NCBI RefSeq assembly: GCF_000754815.1
Contig: NZ_KN150747.1
Coordinates: forward strand, 2,139,908 to 2,203,907
Reading direction: 5' to 3'
DNA from: Yersinia ruckeri ATCC 29473
GTDB lineage: Bacteria > Pseudomonadota > Gammaproteobacteria > Enterobacterales > Enterobacteriaceae
DNA length: 64,000 bases
A program made the translations under genes and the position numbers. Position 1 is the stretch's first letter, and each line of letters begins with the position of its first letter. Shown here in pieces: positions 7,610 to 18,711 of the stretch. The notes beneath the pieces are model-generated. The model did no database searches and had not been told where the DNA came from. It was given only the letters and a program-made list of their open reading frames with translations.

Positions 7610-10600
7610 TTGAACGCGGTAAATTTCGCTCACTGACGCTGGTGAACTGGAACGGTTTTTTTGCTCGCACCTTTGATCTGGATGAGTTGGTCACCACCTT
7701 GTCTGGAGGGAACGGTGCCGGTAAATCCACCACGATGGCGGCCTTTGTCACAGCATTGATTCCCGATCTAACCTTGCTGCATTTCCGTAACACCACCGAG
7801 GCCGGTGCGACCAGCGGCTCTCGCGATAAAGGTTTACACGGCAAGCTACGCGCCGGAGTGTGTTATTCAACGCTGGATGTGATCAACTCCCGCCATCAGC
7901 GCGTGGTGGTCGGCGTGCGCTTGCAACAGGTTGCAGGCCGTGATCGTAAAGTGGATATCAAACCCTTTACCATTCAGGGCTTGCCAACGGCTATTCAGCC
8001 AACGCAGATTCTTACCGAGATGGTGGGTGAACGCCAGGCGCGGGTGCTTTCACTACCCGAGTTGAAAGAGCGCGTAGAAGAGATGGAAGGAGTACAGTTT
8101 AAGCAATTTAACTCCATCACTGATTATCATTCTCTGATGTTTGATCTGGGCGTGATTCCTAAACGCCTGCGATCTTCTGCCGATCGTAGTAAATTTTATC
8201 GCTTGATTGAGGCCTCGCTGTACGGCGGGATCTCCAGCGCCATTACCCGTTCTCTGCGCGATTACTTGCTGCCGGAAAACAGTGGAGTCCGTAAAGCCTT
8301 CCAGGATATGGAAGCCGCATTGCGGGAAAACCGCATGACGCTGGAAGCGATCCGTGTGACTCAATCCGATCGCGATTTATTCAAGCATTTGATTTCCGAA
8401 GCCACATCCTACGTGGCTGCGGATTACATGCGTCATGCCAACGAACGCCGCACGCATTTGGACGGTGCTTTAACGCTGCGCCGAGATTTGTTGACCAGCC
8501 GCAAACAACTGGTGACAGAACAATATCGCCATGTAGAAATGTCGCGGGAATTGGCAGAGCAAAGCACGGCTGAATCCGATCTGGAAACGGATTATCAGGC
8601 TGCCAGCGATCACTTGAATCTAGTGCAGACGGCGATGCGTCAGCAGGAAAAAATCGAACGTTACCAAGGCGATTTGGAGGAACTGACTTACCGTCTGGAA
8701 GAACAGAACGAAGTGGTGGCTGAAGCCAGTGAGCAGCAGGCTGAAAATGAAGCCCGAGCGGAAGCGGCTGAGCAGGAAGTCGATGAACTTAAAAGCCAGT
8801 TGGCTGACTATCAGCAGGCATTGGATGTTCAGCAAACTCGCGCCATTCAATACCAGCAGGCATTGCAGGCATTGGAACGTGCGCGTGCACTGTGCCAGTT
8901 ACCTGAACTGACGGCGGATAATGCTGAAGATTGGCTAGACGTTTTCCATGCCAAAGAGCAGGAAGCCACGGAATCCTTGTTGCAGTTGGAACAAAAACTC
9001 AGCGTTGCAGATGCCGCGCACAGTCAGTTCGAGCAAGCCTATCAGCTGGTCGTGAGTATTACCGGTCAGGTGAGCCGCAGTGAAGCCTGGCAAACCGCGC
9101 GTGAATTGCTGCGCGATTGGCCGTCTCAACAGCATCTGGCAGAGCGAGTACAACCATTACGGATGCGTTTGGCCGAGCTGGAGCAGCGTTTACGTTCTCA
9201 GCAGGACGCTGAGCGCCTGTTGCAGGAATTCTGCAAACGCCAGGCTCAGGCTTATCAGCCGGAAGAGTTGGAAGAGTTGCAGCGTGAACTGGAACAGCGA
9301 GTGGAAGAACTGTCCCTCAGCGTGTCCGATGCCGGTGAACGTCGCATGGAAATGCGCCAAGAACTGGAACAGATAAAGCAGAAAATTCAAAACCTCACCA
9401 GCCGTGCGCCAGTCTGGTTGGCGGCACAGGATGCGCTAAATCAACTGAGCGAACAAAGTGGCGAGTCGCTGGAAGATAGCCGTCAGGTGACGGAATACAT
9501 GCAGCAACTACTTGAGCGTGAACGCGAAACCACGGTTGAGCGTGATGAAGTTGCTGGCCGCAAGCGTGAAATCGAAGCGCAGATTGAGCGTCTCAGCCAG
9601 CCAAGTGGCGCGGAAGATCCGCGCATGGTGGCGCTGGCCGAACGCTTTGGCGGCGTGTTGCTGTCTGAAATCTATGATGATGTCACCATCGATGATGCGC
9701 CGTACTTCTCTGCGTTGTATGGGCCTTCTCGTCACGGCATCGTGGTACCAGATTTGTCTTTGGTACGCGATCAACTATTGGGTTTGGAAGATTGCCCGGA
9801 AGATCTCTATTTGATCGAAGGGGACCCGCAGTCGTTTGATGACAGTGTGTTTGCCGTCGAAGAACATGATAAAGCGGTGGTGGTGAAAATCGCCGATCGC
9901 CAATGGCGTTATTCTCGTTATCCAGAGGTGCCATTATTTGGTCGTGCGGCGCGGGAAAATCGATTGGAAATCCTGCATGCCGAGCGTGATAGCTTGGCAG
10001 AACGCTATGCAACATTATCATTTGATGTGCAGAAAACCCAGCGTGCACATCAGGCTTTCAGTCGTTTCATTGGTACCCATTTAGCGGTGGCTTTTGATGC
10101 TGATCCAGAAGCCGAAATCCGTCAACTGAATACGCGTCGTGGTGAGATCGAGCGCGCCTTGAATGCGCACGAAGATCAGAACCAGCAGCAACGGCAGCAA
10201 TTTGATCAGGCAAAAGAAGGTATTGCCGCACTAAACCGCCTAATTCCTCTGGTTTCTCTACTATTGGACGACACTTTGCAGGATCGGGTGGAGGAGATTA
10301 GTGAAGAATTGGCCGAAGCACAGGATGCTGCACGCCATATCCAGCAGCACGGTCAGGCGCTAATCAAACTGGAACCTTTGCTGTCTGTCCTGCAAAGCGA
10401 CCCGCAACAACATGAACAACTGAAAGAAAACTATACCCAGGCGCAAAACAGTCAGCGTCTGGCTAAGCAGCAGGCTTTCGCTTTAACGGAAGTGGTACAG
10501 CGTCGGACGCACTTTAGCTATACCGATTCTGCAGGCATGCTGAATGAAAATACCGATCTAAACGATAAACTGCGTCAGCGTCTGGAGCATGCGGAAGCCG

Positions 10601-12054
10601 ATCGGACTCGCGCCCGCGAGCAATTACGTCAGTATCAGACGCAGTTCACCCAATATAGCCAAGTGCTGGCATCGCTGAAAAGTTCCTATGATGCCAAGCG
10701 GGAGATGCTCAAAGAGCTAACGCAAGAGCTACAGGATATTGGCGTGCAGGCTGATGCTAACGCTGAAGCCCGTGCTCGTGCGCGTCGGGATGAACTGCAT
10801 GCGGCACTGAGCACTAACCGCTCACGGCGCAATCAGTTGGAAAAACAACTGACTTTCTGTGAAGCCGAGATGGACAGCTTACAGAAGAAATTGCGTAAGC
10901 TGGAGCGGGATTACTACCAGATTCGTGAACAGGTAGTGAATGCGAAGGCGGGTTGGTGTGCGGTAATGCGGATGGTGAAAGATAACGGCGTTGAGCGTCG
11001 TCTGCACCGCCGTGAACTGGCCTATATGGACGGTGACGAGCTGCGTTCCATGTCGGATAAGGCATTGGGGGCATTGCGCCTGGCAGTGTCAGACAACGAG
11101 CACCTGCGCGATGTGCTGCGTCTATCGGAAGATCCGAAACGGCCTGAACGCAAAATTCAGTTCTATATTGCGGTTTATCAACATCTACGTGAGCGTATTC
11201 GTCAAGATATCATCCGCACCGATGACCCCGTTGAAGCCATTGAACAGATGGAAATTGAACTGGGCCGGTTGACGGAAGAACTGACCGCTCGTGAGCAAAA
11301 ACTGGCGATCAGCGCCAAGAGCGTAGCGAATATTATTCGCAAAACCATTCAGCGCGAACAGAACCGTATTCGGATGCTGAATCAGGGGTTGCAGGCGGTG
11401 TCTTTCGGGCAAGTAAAAAGCGTGCGGTTGAACGTCAATGTGCGTGAAGCCCATGCTACCTTGCTCGATGTTCTGTCTGAACAGCAAGAGCAGCATCAGG
11501 ATTTGTTTAACAGCAACCGTCTGACCTTCTCGGAAGCGTTGGCGAAGCTGTACCAACGTCTGAATCCGCAGATGGATATGGGCCAGCGTTTGCCACAAAC
11601 TATCGGTGAAGAACTGCTGGATTACCGTAACTATCTTGAGCTGGAAGTGGAAGTATTCCGTGGCGCAGACGGTTGGTTACGTGCAGAAAGTGGTGCATTG
11701 TCGACCGGGGAAGCTATCGGTACTGGGATGTCGATTCTGGTGATGGTGGTGCAGAGTTGGGAAGAAGAATCCCGTCGTTTACGTGGCAAAGATATTTCGC
11801 CTTGCCGCTTGCTGTTCCTTGATGAAGCGGCTCGTCTGGATGCGAAGTCGATCGCAACGCTGTTTGAACTGTGCGAACGGTTAGAAATGCAATTAATTAT
11901 TGCCGCTCCGGAAAATATCAGTCCGGAGAAAGGCACGACATATAAATTAGTGCGTAAAGTATTCCAGAATCATGAGCATGTTCATGTGGTTGGATTACGT
12001 GGTTTTGCCAATGATGTGCCAGCAATTGCAGCAATATCGCCGGAAAGACCCTAA
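7606..12054 (+). CDS. mukB: MukB, SMC-like ATPase of chromosome condensation
   Basis: 1482 residues, four fewer than E. coli MukB. Walker A is GGNGAGKST at residues 34-42; the ABC signature region [10 protein letters not shown] and Walker [12 protein letters not shown] lie near the C-terminus. Between the heads are two long Gln/Glu-rich coiled-coil arms separated by a hinge at roughly residues 645-800. The complex compacts newly replicated DNA and works with topoisomerase IV; MatP, encoded at 39169, excludes it from the terminus. It is the last gene of the operon and is followed by a hairpin terminator. Confidence 0.99.
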   Translation: MIERGKFRSLTLVNWNGFFARTFDLDELVTTLSGGNGAGKSTTMAAFVTALIPDLTLLHFRNTTEAGATSGSRDKGLHGKLRAGVCYSTLDVINSRHQRVVVGVRLQQVAGRDRKVDIKPFTIQGLPTAIQPTQILTEMVGERQARVLSLPELKERVEEMEGVQFKQFNSITDYHSLMFDLGVIPKRLRSSADRSKFYRLIEASLYGGISSAITRSLRDYLLPENSGVRKAFQDMEAALRENRMTLEAIRVTQSDRDLFKHLISEATSYVAADYMRHANERRTHLDGALTLRRDLLTSRKQLVTEQYRHVEMSRELAEQSTAESDLETDYQAASDHLNLVQTAMRQQEKIERYQGDLEELTYRLEEQNEVVAEASEQQAENEARAEAAEQEVDELKSQLADYQQALDVQQTRAIQYQQALQALERARALCQLPELTADNAEDWLDVFHAKEQEATESLLQLEQKLSVADAAHSQFEQAYQLVVSITGQVSRSEAWQTARELLRDWPSQQHLAERVQPLRMRLAELEQRLRSQQDAERLLQEFCKRQAQAYQPEELEELQRELEQRVEELSLSVSDAGERRMEMRQELEQIKQKIQNLTSRAPVWLAAQDALNQLSEQSGESLEDSRQVTEYMQQLLERERETTVERDEVAGRKREIEAQIERLSQPSGAEDPRMVALAERFGGVLLSEIYDDVTIDDAPYFSALYGPSRHGIVVPDLSLVRDQLLGLEDCPEDLYLIEGDPQSFDDSVFAVEEHDKAVVVKIADRQWRYSRYPEVPLFGRAARENRLEILHAERDSLAERYATLSFDVQKTQRAHQAFSRFIGTHLAVAFDADPEAEIRQLNTRRGEIERALNAHEDQNQQQRQQFDQAKEGIAALNRLIPLVSLLLDDTLQDRVEEISEELAEAQDAARHIQQHGQALIKLEPLLSVLQSDPQQHEQLKENYTQAQNSQRLAKQQAFALTEVVQRRTHFSYTDSAGMLNENTDLNDKLRQRLEHAEADRTRAREQLRQYQTQFTQYSQVLASLKSSYDAKREMLKELTQELQDIGVQADANAEARARARRDELHAALSTNRSRRNQLEKQLTFCEAEMDSLQKKLRKLERDYYQIREQVVNAKAGWCAVMRMVKDNGVERRLHRRELAYMDGDELRSMSDKALGALRLAVSDNEHLRDVLRLSEDPKRPERKIQFYIAVYQHLRERIRQDIIRTDDPVEAIEQMEIELGRLTEELTAREQKLAISAKSVANIIRKTIQREQNRIRMLNQGLQAVSFGQVKSVRLNVNVREAHATLLDVLSEQQEQHQDLFNSNRLTFSEALAKLYQRLNPQMDMGQRLPQTIGEELLDYRNYLELEVEVFRGADGWLRAESGALSTGEAIGTGMSILVMVVQSWEEESRRLRGKDISPCRLLFLDEAARLDAKSIATLFELCERLEMQLIIAAPENISPEKGTTYKLVRKVFQNHEHVHVVGLRGFANDVPAIAAISPERP

Positions 12055-12086
12055 TATTCGCTGAATTAACGTATAGGGAATAAATC

Positions 12087-12117
12087 AAAATGGTCGCTTT
12101 CGGGCGGCCATTTTTAA
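12087..12117 (+). terminator. Rho-independent terminator of the muk operon
   Basis: AAAATGGTCGC and GGCGGCCATTTTT form a stem with one G-U pair around a short loop, ending in five Ts, 33 bases after the mukB stop. Confidence 0.85.
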
Positions 12118-12294
12118 TGGTGCAAATAAAACCGGCTGCCATTTTATCACTTGGCGAAATCTGTTAGCGTAACTTGATGATTTAATTTATCGCATAAATA
12201 AGTTAAATATCATTTCTGTTTGTATAATAAGACTAACAAGTAGCGGTAACGGCATACTATGACGTACTTAGATGAGCACACCGGGGGGCATAGA

Positions 12295-14157
12295 ATGTCG
12301 CTAGAAAAAACAATTTCATTACGGCCATTAGCCCTTTATTGCATTTTGCTTTGCAGCCTGACTCCGACTTTCAGCGCTTCTGCAGTCGCGCCGACGTTAT
12401 CCATTGATTCCAATCTGCCCGTCAATTCAGGCAGCATGTCAGTTGTACAGAGTCGTTCTGAGATTTTGGCGACATTACCCAAGAAAGTGACGCCTTACTA
12501 TGCTGCTAACCTGGCGGTGTTGTATGCATCCAATCATATGCAGCCGATGTGGCAGGATCGTCAAGCGGTACAGCGTTTTCAACAGCAATTGGCTGAAGTG
12601 GCGATGTCGGGTATTCAACCGCAATTTATGCAATGGGTAAAATGGTTGAGCGACCCAGAAATCAAAGGAATGGCTCGGGATATCGTACTCTCTGACGCCA
12701 TGCTCGGTTATTTACACTTTGTTTCCGGGGTCGGTACCAATGGCAATGTTTGGCTATATAGCAATGTGCCTTACAAAATGGCCATGCCACCGACGGCGAT
12801 ACTTAATCGCTGGCAGCAGGCGGTTCGTGAAGGCAACACTGCGGCATATATGACAGCGCTAGCCCCACAACATCCGCAGTATGAAAAAATGCATCAGGCA
12901 CTGAAAAGCATGCTGGCGGACAATCGTCCCTGGCCTCAGTTTACCGGAGCGGCTACCTTACGCCCTGGTCAGTTAAGTGATGATATTCCGGCGTTACGGG
13001 AAATACTGGATCGTAGTGGTCTGTTAAACGCCGCCCCGGCTGCGCCAGTGAAATCGCCGGAAGTTATTCCGATGGATAATCCGGTCGTTGCGGTGGTCAA
13101 TGATGATTTATCTGTTGATGAAGAGAAGACCCGTGCTCAGGCTCATAGCCTGGTAGTCAGTCCAGCAGCCGCGCCAATTAGCGAAATCACGACCTCGCCA
13201 CAAACGCTGACTACAGCACATTCTGGCAATAAACTTAGCGTGACGGATAATCAATATGGTGAAGAACTGGTGGCGGCGGTCAAACGTTTTCAGCAGTGGC
13301 AAGGTTTGACCGACGACGGAGTGATTGGCCCAAGAACCCGCGAATGGTTGAATGTTTCGCCGCAAATGCGAGCCAGCCTGTTGGCGCTGAATATTCAACG
13401 TTTACGTATCTTGCCGGGACAGGTAACCACCGGGATTATGGTTAATATTCCGAATTACTCGCTCAGCTATTATCTAAATGGTACTGAAGTGCTGTCGTCA
13501 CGCGTGATTGTTGGCAGACCAAGCCGCAAAACTCCGCTGATGAGCAGCGCACTGAATAATGTGGTGGTTAATCCGCCATGGAATGTGCCGATCTCGCTGA
13601 TTCGTCAGGATATCATGCCAAAAGCGCGTAACGATGCCAGTTACTTCCAACGTCACGGTTACACCGTTTTGTCCGGTTGGGGTAATGATGCCGAAGCCAT
13701 CAATCCGTCGATGATTGACTGGAGCTTGATTTCTCCCAATCACTTCCCCTATCGTTTGCGGCAAGAACCTGGTGCATCCAACTCCCTCGGGCGTTTTAAG
13801 TTCAATATGCCAAGCTCCGATGCTATCTATCTGCATGACACACCGAATCACGGACTGTTCCAGAAAGATATTCGGGCATTAAGTTCAGGTTGTGTGCGGG
13901 TGAACAAGGCATCGGATTTGGCCAGCATGTTGTTGCAGGATGCCGGTTGGAACAATGAGCGGGTATCTTCGACGCTAAAACAAGGGAATACCACCTATGT
14001 GAATATCCGCCAACGCATTCCGGTGCAGCTTTATTACCTGACGGCGTGGGTAGCAGAAGACGGTAAGCCTCAGTTCCGCACAGATATTTACAATTATGAT
14101 AAAACGGTGAGATCTGGTGCACAAATCACGTCACAGGCGGAGCTTTTAATGCAATAA
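12295..14157 (+). CDS. ldtD: LdtD (YcbB), L,D-transpeptidase
   Basis: A 620-residue periplasmic enzyme (E. coli 615) with an N-terminal signal segment ([19 protein letters not shown]), a peptidoglycan-binding domain around [16 protein letters not shown], and a YkuD domain. The catalytic cysteine is in [15 protein letters not shown], near residue 533, with the conserved histidine in IYLHDTPNH. It forms 3-3 mDAP crosslinks and is insensitive to most beta-lactams except carbapenems. I chose the ATG at 12295 behind a G-rich ribosome site; an upstream ATG at 12259 would give 632 residues with a poorer signal sequence. The linker at residues 245-320 is Pro/Ala-rich and variable. Confidence 0.97.
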   Translation: MSLEKTISLRPLALYCILLCSLTPTFSASAVAPTLSIDSNLPVNSGSMSVVQSRSEILATLPKKVTPYYAANLAVLYASNHMQPMWQDRQAVQRFQQQLAEVAMSGIQPQFMQWVKWLSDPEIKGMARDIVLSDAMLGYLHFVSGVGTNGNVWLYSNVPYKMAMPPTAILNRWQQAVREGNTAAYMTALAPQHPQYEKMHQALKSMLADNRPWPQFTGAATLRPGQLSDDIPALREILDRSGLLNAAPAAPVKSPEVIPMDNPVVAVVNDDLSVDEEKTRAQAHSLVVSPAAAPISEITTSPQTLTTAHSGNKLSVTDNQYGEELVAAVKRFQQWQGLTDDGVIGPRTREWLNVSPQMRASLLALNIQRLRILPGQVTTGIMVNIPNYSLSYYLNGTEVLSSRVIVGRPSRKTPLMSSALNNVVVNPPWNVPISLIRQDIMPKARNDASYFQRHGYTVLSGWGNDAEAINPSMIDWSLISPNHFPYRLRQEPGASNSLGRFKFNMPSSDAIYLHDTPNHGLFQKDIRALSSGCVRVNKASDLASMLLQDAGWNNERVSSTLKQGNTTYVNIRQRIPVQLYYLTAWVAEDGKPQFRTDIYNYDKTVRSGAQITSQAELLMQ

Positions 14158-14205
14158 ATGCAGTAAAACTCAATAACTAATGGTCTGAATACTTGGTTGT
14201 CTGAC

Positions 14206-14229
14206 AGGCGCTCATGATTATGAGCGCCT
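14206..14229. repeat. Strong hairpin after ldtD
   Basis: AGGCGCTCAT and ATGAGCGCCT form a perfect 10-bp stem with a GATT loop, 49 bases after the ldtD stop. No T run follows, so it may be a processing or stabilising stem or a weak terminator. Confidence 0.65.
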
Positions 14230-14339
14230 AAGAACCGTTGCTACACGTGAGTTGACGGCTTTTCCGTGGGCGGTTATGGTTCGGGGCGGTGCATTATAGC
14301 GCTTACTTTTGACATTATTGCCAGGTAGAAACAGAGAGC

Positions 14340-14888
14340 ATGGATAAAATAGATAATTATCGCCGTAAATGGCTAACGTTAGGTGGGACAGCCTTGGGTC
14401 TTTCGCTGTTACCAGGGCATGCATTTGCGACCCTTTCAACGCCCCGTCCACGGATCTTGACCCTGAATAACCTGCACACGGGTGAATCTATTAAAGCCGA
14501 GTTTTTTGATGGTAAAGGCTACAATAAAGAAGAACTCACCCGCTTAAATCATATTTTTCGTGATTATCGGGCTAACAAAGTGAAATCTATCGATCCTCGC
14601 CTGTTTGACCAGCTTTATCGTTTGCAGGGTCTGCTCGGTACTCGCAAACCCGTCCAGCTTATTTCTGGTTACCGCTCACTGAATACCAATAATGAAATGC
14701 GGGAACGTAGCAGCGGCGTCGCCAAGCACAGCTACCATACGCTGGGTAAAGCAATGGATTTCCATATCGAAGGCATCCAACTGAATAATATCCGTAAAGC
14801 GGCATTAAAAATGCGCGCAGGTGGTGTAGGATATTATGTACGTAGCAACTTTTTACACATTGATACCGGGCCGGTACGAGCCTGGTAA
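14340..14888 (+). CDS. mepK: MepK (YcbK), peptidoglycan endopeptidase, Tat substrate
   Basis: 182 residues, the same as E. coli YcbK/MepK. The N-terminus has a twin-arginine motif (YRRKWLTLGG, residues 7-16), a hydrophobic stretch, and a likely AxA cleavage at HAFA (27-30). The M15/DUF882 zinc site is complete: H133 and D140 in SYHTLGKAMDFH, and H173 in FLHID. E. coli MepK cleaves the 3-3 mDAP-mDAP links that LdtD creates, so adjacent genes encode maker and cutter of the same bond. The gene starts 182 bases after ldtD. Confidence 0.96.
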   Translation: MDKIDNYRRKWLTLGGTALGLSLLPGHAFATLSTPRPRILTLNNLHTGESIKAEFFDGKGYNKEELTRLNHIFRDYRANKVKSIDPRLFDQLYRLQGLLGTRKPVQLISGYRSLNTNNEMRERSSGVAKHSYHTLGKAMDFHIEGIQLNNIRKAALKMRAGGVGYYVRSNFLHIDTGPVRAW

Positions 14889-14951
14889 TCAGCATTATTC
14901 AGCCAGTGATACTACCGTTTCAGACGGCGGCTTCACTGGAGTTGGAGCCTT

Positions 14952-15599
14952 ATGAAATATCATATTATTCCGGTAACCGCATTCAGCCAAAATTGTACTT
15001 TAATCTGGTGTGAAACGACCTCATTGGCTGCCTTGGTCGATCCTGGCGGTGATGCAGAAAAAATTATCGCTGAAGTCTCCCGTATGGGCGTGACGGTGAC
15101 GCAGCTACTACTGACTCACGGTCACCTTGATCATGTTGGTGCGGCTGCCGAATTAGCCGAGTTTTATCAGGTGCCGATTTTAGGGCCAGAAAAAGAAGAC
15201 CGTTTCTGGCTGGAAGGTCTACCAGCACAAAGCCGTATGTTTGGCCTGAGTGAATGCCAGTCTTTCGAGCCAACGCGTTGGCTGGAAGAAGGGGACGAAG
15301 TGAGTGTCGGCAATATGCGCTTATCTGTTCTGCATTGTCCAGGGCACACACCGGGGCATATTGTCTTTATCAATCAAGATGATCGTTTGGCGCTGACCGG
15401 CGACGTGATTTTTAAAGGCGGCGTCGGACGCAGTGATTTTCCACGCGGCGACCATCAACAACTGATTAACTCAATCCGCAATAAACTGTTGCCATTGGGT
15501 GATGATATGGCTTTTATTCCGGGCCATGGTCCAATGTCGACGATGGGGCATGAACGGCAGACCAACCCGTTTATTATTGATGAGCCAGCTATTTGGTAA
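14952..15599 (+). CDS. gloC: GloC (YcbL), type II glyoxalase
   Basis: 215 residues, as in E. coli. The metallo-beta-lactamase metal motif THGHLDH is at residues 55-61, with further ligands in [15 protein letters not shown] and IPGHGP. The family hydrolyses S-lactoylglutathione in methylglyoxal detoxification. A methylglyoxal producer, mgsA, is encoded at 47677 in the same window. It follows mepK by 63 bases and is probably co-transcribed. Confidence 0.96.
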   Translation: MKYHIIPVTAFSQNCTLIWCETTSLAALVDPGGDAEKIIAEVSRMGVTVTQLLLTHGHLDHVGAAAELAEFYQVPILGPEKEDRFWLEGLPAQSRMFGLSECQSFEPTRWLEEGDEVSVGNMRLSVLHCPGHTPGHIVFINQDDRLALTGDVIFKGGVGRSDFPRGDHQQLINSIRNKLLPLGDDMAFIPGHGPMSTMGHERQTNPFIIDEPAIW

Positions 15600-15700
15600 G
15601 TCAGAAGCATGAATAATTGACAGTACAAGGCGCTTGTAGAGACCTTGTACTGCTGACAAACCTCAATACGCGACCTCAAGTGGGGAATTCAGGTAGAGAA

Positions 15701-15765
15701 GTCAAGCGTCCGCGCCAGGGATGGCGCGGAACGAGCCGACAAGGACATATTCACGGCGTCTTGAC
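15701..15765. repeat. Palindromic intergenic element, dispersed-repeat candidate
   Basis: A GC-rich core, CCGCGCC at 15710-15716 and GGCGCGG at 15723-15729, is nested inside outer arms GTCAAG at 15701 and CTTGAC at 15760. The base composition and nested dyads resemble ERIC/REP-type mobile palindromes seen between convergent genes in enterobacteria. No second copy was noticed in this window. Confidence 0.5.
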
Positions 15766-15809
15766 GATCTGCCGGTTTTCACCGCAGCGAGCACTTTGTC
15801 ATTAACCCC

Positions 15810-15830
15810 AAGGGTGCCTTAGGCACCCTT
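15810..15830. terminator. aspC: Terminator-like hairpin between gloC and aspC
   Basis: AAGGGTGCC and GGCACCCTT form a perfect 9-bp stem around TTA between the convergent genes. T tracts are short on both strands; it could serve either gene. Confidence 0.7.
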
Positions 15831-15853
15831 TATTCATGTGCGACTGAAACTCA

Positions 15854-17044
15854 TCAGAGAACAGCAACAATGGCTTCACACAGCGGAGCCATATTGTCCA
15901 GAGTCATGCCCGCAACGTTAACACGACCCGAGTTCACGGCGTAAACGCCAAACTCGTTACGCAGACGCAGAACCTGATCTTTAGTCAGCCCACTGAAAGA
16001 GAACATACCGTTCTGATTAATGATAAAGCTAAAGTCTTGCTTAGCGCCTTTCTCTTGCAGCGTTTTCACGAACAACTGACGCATCCGGTGAATACGTTGA
16101 CGCATATCGGTCAACTCTTGTTCCCAAATGGCACGCAGTTCGTCATTACTCAAAATGGTTGCTACCACGGAAGCACCATGGGCTGGCGGATTAGAGTAGT
16201 TGGCGCGGATAACCGCTTTGACCTGGCTGAAGGATTTCTCCGCGATATCGCTGTCTGCCGCAACGATGGTGCAGGCGCCGACGCGTTCGTTGTACAGGCC
16301 AAAGTTTTTAGAGTAAGAGCTGCAAACGATCAGTTCTTTATGGCTAGCGGCGAAAATACGCAGGCCCTGAGCGTCTTCTTCCAGACCACGAGCAAAACCC
16401 TGATAGGCGAAGTCGAACAGCGGCAGCCAGCCTTTAGCCACAGACAGTTCGGCAAGTTTAGCCCACTGTTCGTCGGTTGGATCGATACCGGTCGGGTTAT
16501 GGCAGCAGCCGTGGAACAGCACAACATCACCAGCCTCAGCTTTTTCAAGGCTTAATAGCAAACCGTCGAAATCCAGCCCATGATTGGCAGCATCATAATA
16601 ATTGTATTCAACCACTTCCAAACCGGCGGCTGAGAAAACATTTTTATGGTTTGGCCAGCTTGGATTACTGACCCAAACGCGTTTAGCCGAAGTATTATGC
16701 GCAATAAACTCAGCAGCGATACGTAATGCACCAGTACCACCTGGCGTTTGCGCAGTGCGCGCACGCTGGGCTGTCACGATTGGATTTTGTTTACCAAACA
16801 GTAATGTTTGTGTGCAGCTGGCGAATACCGGCAGACCTTCAATACCCAGATAATTTTTGGTGGTTTCATTTTCCAGTAAAACTTGTTCAGCTTTCTTCAC
16901 GCTGGTCAGTACCGGCGTTTTACCGGTTTCATCTTTATAGACACCAATACCCAGGTTGATTTTATTTGGGCGGTCATCGGCGCGGAAAATGTCGGTCAGA
17001 CCCAGGATAGGATCGGCAGGTGCAGCAGTGATTTTTTCAAACAT
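15854..17044 (-). CDS. aspC: AspC, aspartate aminotransferase
   Basis: The ATG at 17044 gives 396 residues, the E. coli length; an in-frame start at 17059 adds MEAPD only. It is a PLP class I aminotransferase interconverting aspartate/2-oxoglutarate and oxaloacetate/glutamate. The PLP lysine is in [15 protein letters not shown] (near residue 246), and [14 protein letters not shown] carries the cofactor-binding asparagine. It is followed, on the same strand upstream, by ompF and asnS, the E. coli order. Confidence 0.98.
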   Translation of the reverse strand: MFEKITAAPADPILGLTDIFRADDRPNKINLGIGVYKDETGKTPVLTSVKKAEQVLLENETTKNYLGIEGLPVFASCTQTLLFGKQNPIVTAQRARTAQTPGGTGALRIAAEFIAHNTSAKRVWVSNPSWPNHKNVFSAAGLEVVEYNYYDAANHGLDFDGLLLSLEKAEAGDVVLFHGCCHNPTGIDPTDEQWAKLAELSVAKGWLPLFDFAYQGFARGLEEDAQGLRIFAASHKELIVCSSYSKNFGLYNERVGACTIVAADSDIAEKSFSQVKAVIRANYSNPPAHGASVVATILSNDELRAIWEQELTDMRQRIHRMRQLFVKTLQEKGAKQDFSFIINQNGMFSFSGLTKDQVLRLRNEFGVYAVNSGRVNVAGMTLDNMAPLCEAIVAVL

Positions 17045-17243
17045 GTCAGGTGCTTCCATGGCTTAGAGTTAAGCAGACAGAACCATCAGGGTAGCGCCAG
17101 TTCCGTGCTTTGCCAACCGTTTGCGAGAAAAAGAGATCAATCTTGTGAGGCGGGGAGGTTACGGGTGAAAAATCGTCAAAATTAGCTAGATAGCAGCAGA
17201 TTATGCACAATGTTAGTCAGGTTTAAACCCGCCAACCCAATGC

Positions 17244-17276
17244 AAAAGGCAGAGCCGAAGCCCTGCCTTTTTTACT
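17244..17276 (-). terminator. ompF: Terminator of ompF
   Basis: AAAGGCAGGGC, a stable TTCG tetraloop and GCTCTGCCTTTT on the minus strand form a terminator 34 bases past the ompF stop. The plus strand also ends in six Ts. Confidence 0.88.
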
Positions 17277-17309
17277 TACGCCAATCAAGTTGGCATTAAG
17301 TCAGACAAC

Positions 17310-18410
17310 TTAGAACTGGTAAACCATGCCAACACCCACTACGTTATCAGTGTTGATGCCGTTAGCAACGGTGAAGTCATTTTTGTCCAGCAGGTTGATT
17401 TTGTAATCAACGTAGGTAGACATGTTTTTGTTGAAGTAGTAGTAAGAACCAACAGAAACATATTTAACCAAGTCTTGGTCACCGATTGGAGCACCAGTTG
17501 CGCCGAACAGATCCTTACCTTTAGACTGGACGTAGCCCAGGGAAGGACGCAGGCCGAAATCAAACTGGTATTGCGCAGTGATTTCGATATCCTGAGTTTT
17601 GTTAGCGATGGTATCATCAAATTTGTTGCCGTATGGCGTGGTGTTCAGCGCTTCAGCATACATTACAGCCAGGTATACGTTGTTAGCGTCGTATTTAGCA
17701 CCGATGTTCCATACCTGGGCTTTGTCGCCGTCGGCAGTGGTGGAATCTTTTTGTGCCACAGTACGGTTAGATGAAGAGTAACCCGCACCGAAGGTCACGC
17801 CGTAGCCGATATCATAAGTAGAAGAAAGACCGAAACCGTCGCCATTCTCATCTTTAACTTTGTCACGACCTTCTTCGTTTTTGCCTTGGTATTGCAGGGC
17901 AAAGTTCAGGCCATCAACCATGCCGAAGAAGTTGGTGTTGCGGTAAGTCGCCAGACCAGTAGAACGGCCAGTCATGAAGTTGTCAGATGCAGACAGAGAG
18001 TCGCCGCCGAATACTGGCAGCATATCGGTCCATGCGTTGACGTCATAGATTACGCCGTAGTTACGGCCGTAGTCGAATGAACCGTAGTTAGCAAATTTCA
18101 GACCTGCAAAGCCCAGACGGGTTTTGTTGCCTTCAGTGCTCTGAGATTCAGCGTGGTTAGCCTGAATGTTGTATTCCCACTGGCCGTAACCGGTCAGTTG
18201 GTCAGTAATTTGGGTTTCGCCTTTGAAGCCGAAGCGAACGTAAGTTTCGTCGCCGTCTTGGCCTGCGTTATCGGAGAACTGATGGCGGGCATCAACTTTA
18301 CCGTACAGGTCCAGTTTGTTGCCGTCTTTGTTGTAGATTTCTGCCGCGTTTGCTGCACCAGCAACTAACAGAGCAGGGATTACTACTGCAAGAATATTGC
18401 GCTTCATCAT
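17310..18410 (-). CDS. ompF: OmpF-type general porin
   Basis: The ATG at 18410 gives 366 residues with a 22-residue signal peptide ([10 protein letters not shown]...AANA) and mature start [16 protein letters not shown]. The C-terminal phenylalanine of VGVGMVYQF is the outer-membrane assembly signal. Family porins form trimeric 16-strand barrels that admit small hydrophilic solutes and many antibiotics. Orthology to ompF rather than ompC is supported by its place between aspC and asnS and by a leader strongly resembling that of E. coli ompF. An extended frame to 18521 covers the leader and is not real. Confidence 0.95.
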   Translation of the reverse strand: MMKRNILAVVIPALLVAGAANAAEIYNKDGNKLDLYGKVDARHQFSDNAGQDGDETYVRFGFKGETQITDQLTGYGQWEYNIQANHAESQSTEGNKTRLGFAGLKFANYGSFDYGRNYGVIYDVNAWTDMLPVFGGDSLSASDNFMTGRSTGLATYRNTNFFGMVDGLNFALQYQGKNEEGRDKVKDENGDGFGLSSTYDIGYGVTFGAGYSSSNRTVAQKDSTTADGDKAQVWNIGAKYDANNVYLAVMYAEALNTTPYGNKFDDTIANKTQDIEITAQYQFDFGLRPSLGYVQSKGKDLFGATGAPIGDQDLVKYVSVGSYYYFNKNMSTYVDYKINLLDKNDFTVANGINTDNVVGVGMVYQF

Positions 18411-18620
18411 TATTATTACCCTCATTGGTGTTATTCGGACACCTGCCACTGCCGCCAATAATTTTTTTGGAACTATTGTTGAGAGTTTGGTGTCGTCTGT
18501 GTCTGAGACGCAGTGTTCCATTCAGCGACCGGATAATCTACACCGAAAATGCTACTAATTGATAAAATCTGTTTCATTGAAATACAAAGTGTTACTAAAT
18601 GTAAAATAAAGGGAACTTTG
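18411..18620 (-). promoter_or_regulatory. ompF: ompF leader and upstream region with OmpR-like site
   Basis: On the minus strand, the bases before the ATG contain ACCAAACTCTCAACAATAG and GGCAGTGGCAGGTGTC, matching the E. coli ompF leader as I recall it, and ATGAGGGTAATAATA at the ribosome site, the MicF-paired region in E. coli. Further up, TTTACATTTAGTAACACTTT (plus 18586-18605) resembles the OmpR F1 site TTTACTTTTGGTTACATATT. OmpR and MicF control are inferred. Confidence 0.6.
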
Positions 18621-18649
18621 TGACTAATATCAAACTTTAAAAAATGACA

Positions 18650-18676
18650 AAAGCCAGCATGCGCTGGCTTTTTTTT
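18650..18676 (-). terminator. asnS: Terminator of asnS (bidirectional shape)
   Basis: AAAGCCAGC and GCTGGCTTT form a 9-bp stem with an ATGC loop; a T run lies on the plus side and four Ts on the minus side. It is 36 bases beyond the asnS stop. Confidence 0.85.
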
Positions 18677-18711
18677 ATACAACTAACAGAAATTAAATAG
18701 AAATAATTAAA

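Noticed and set aside
11918-12142. Antisense frame at the end of mukB
   Set aside because: Shadow of mukB and its terminator, without homology.
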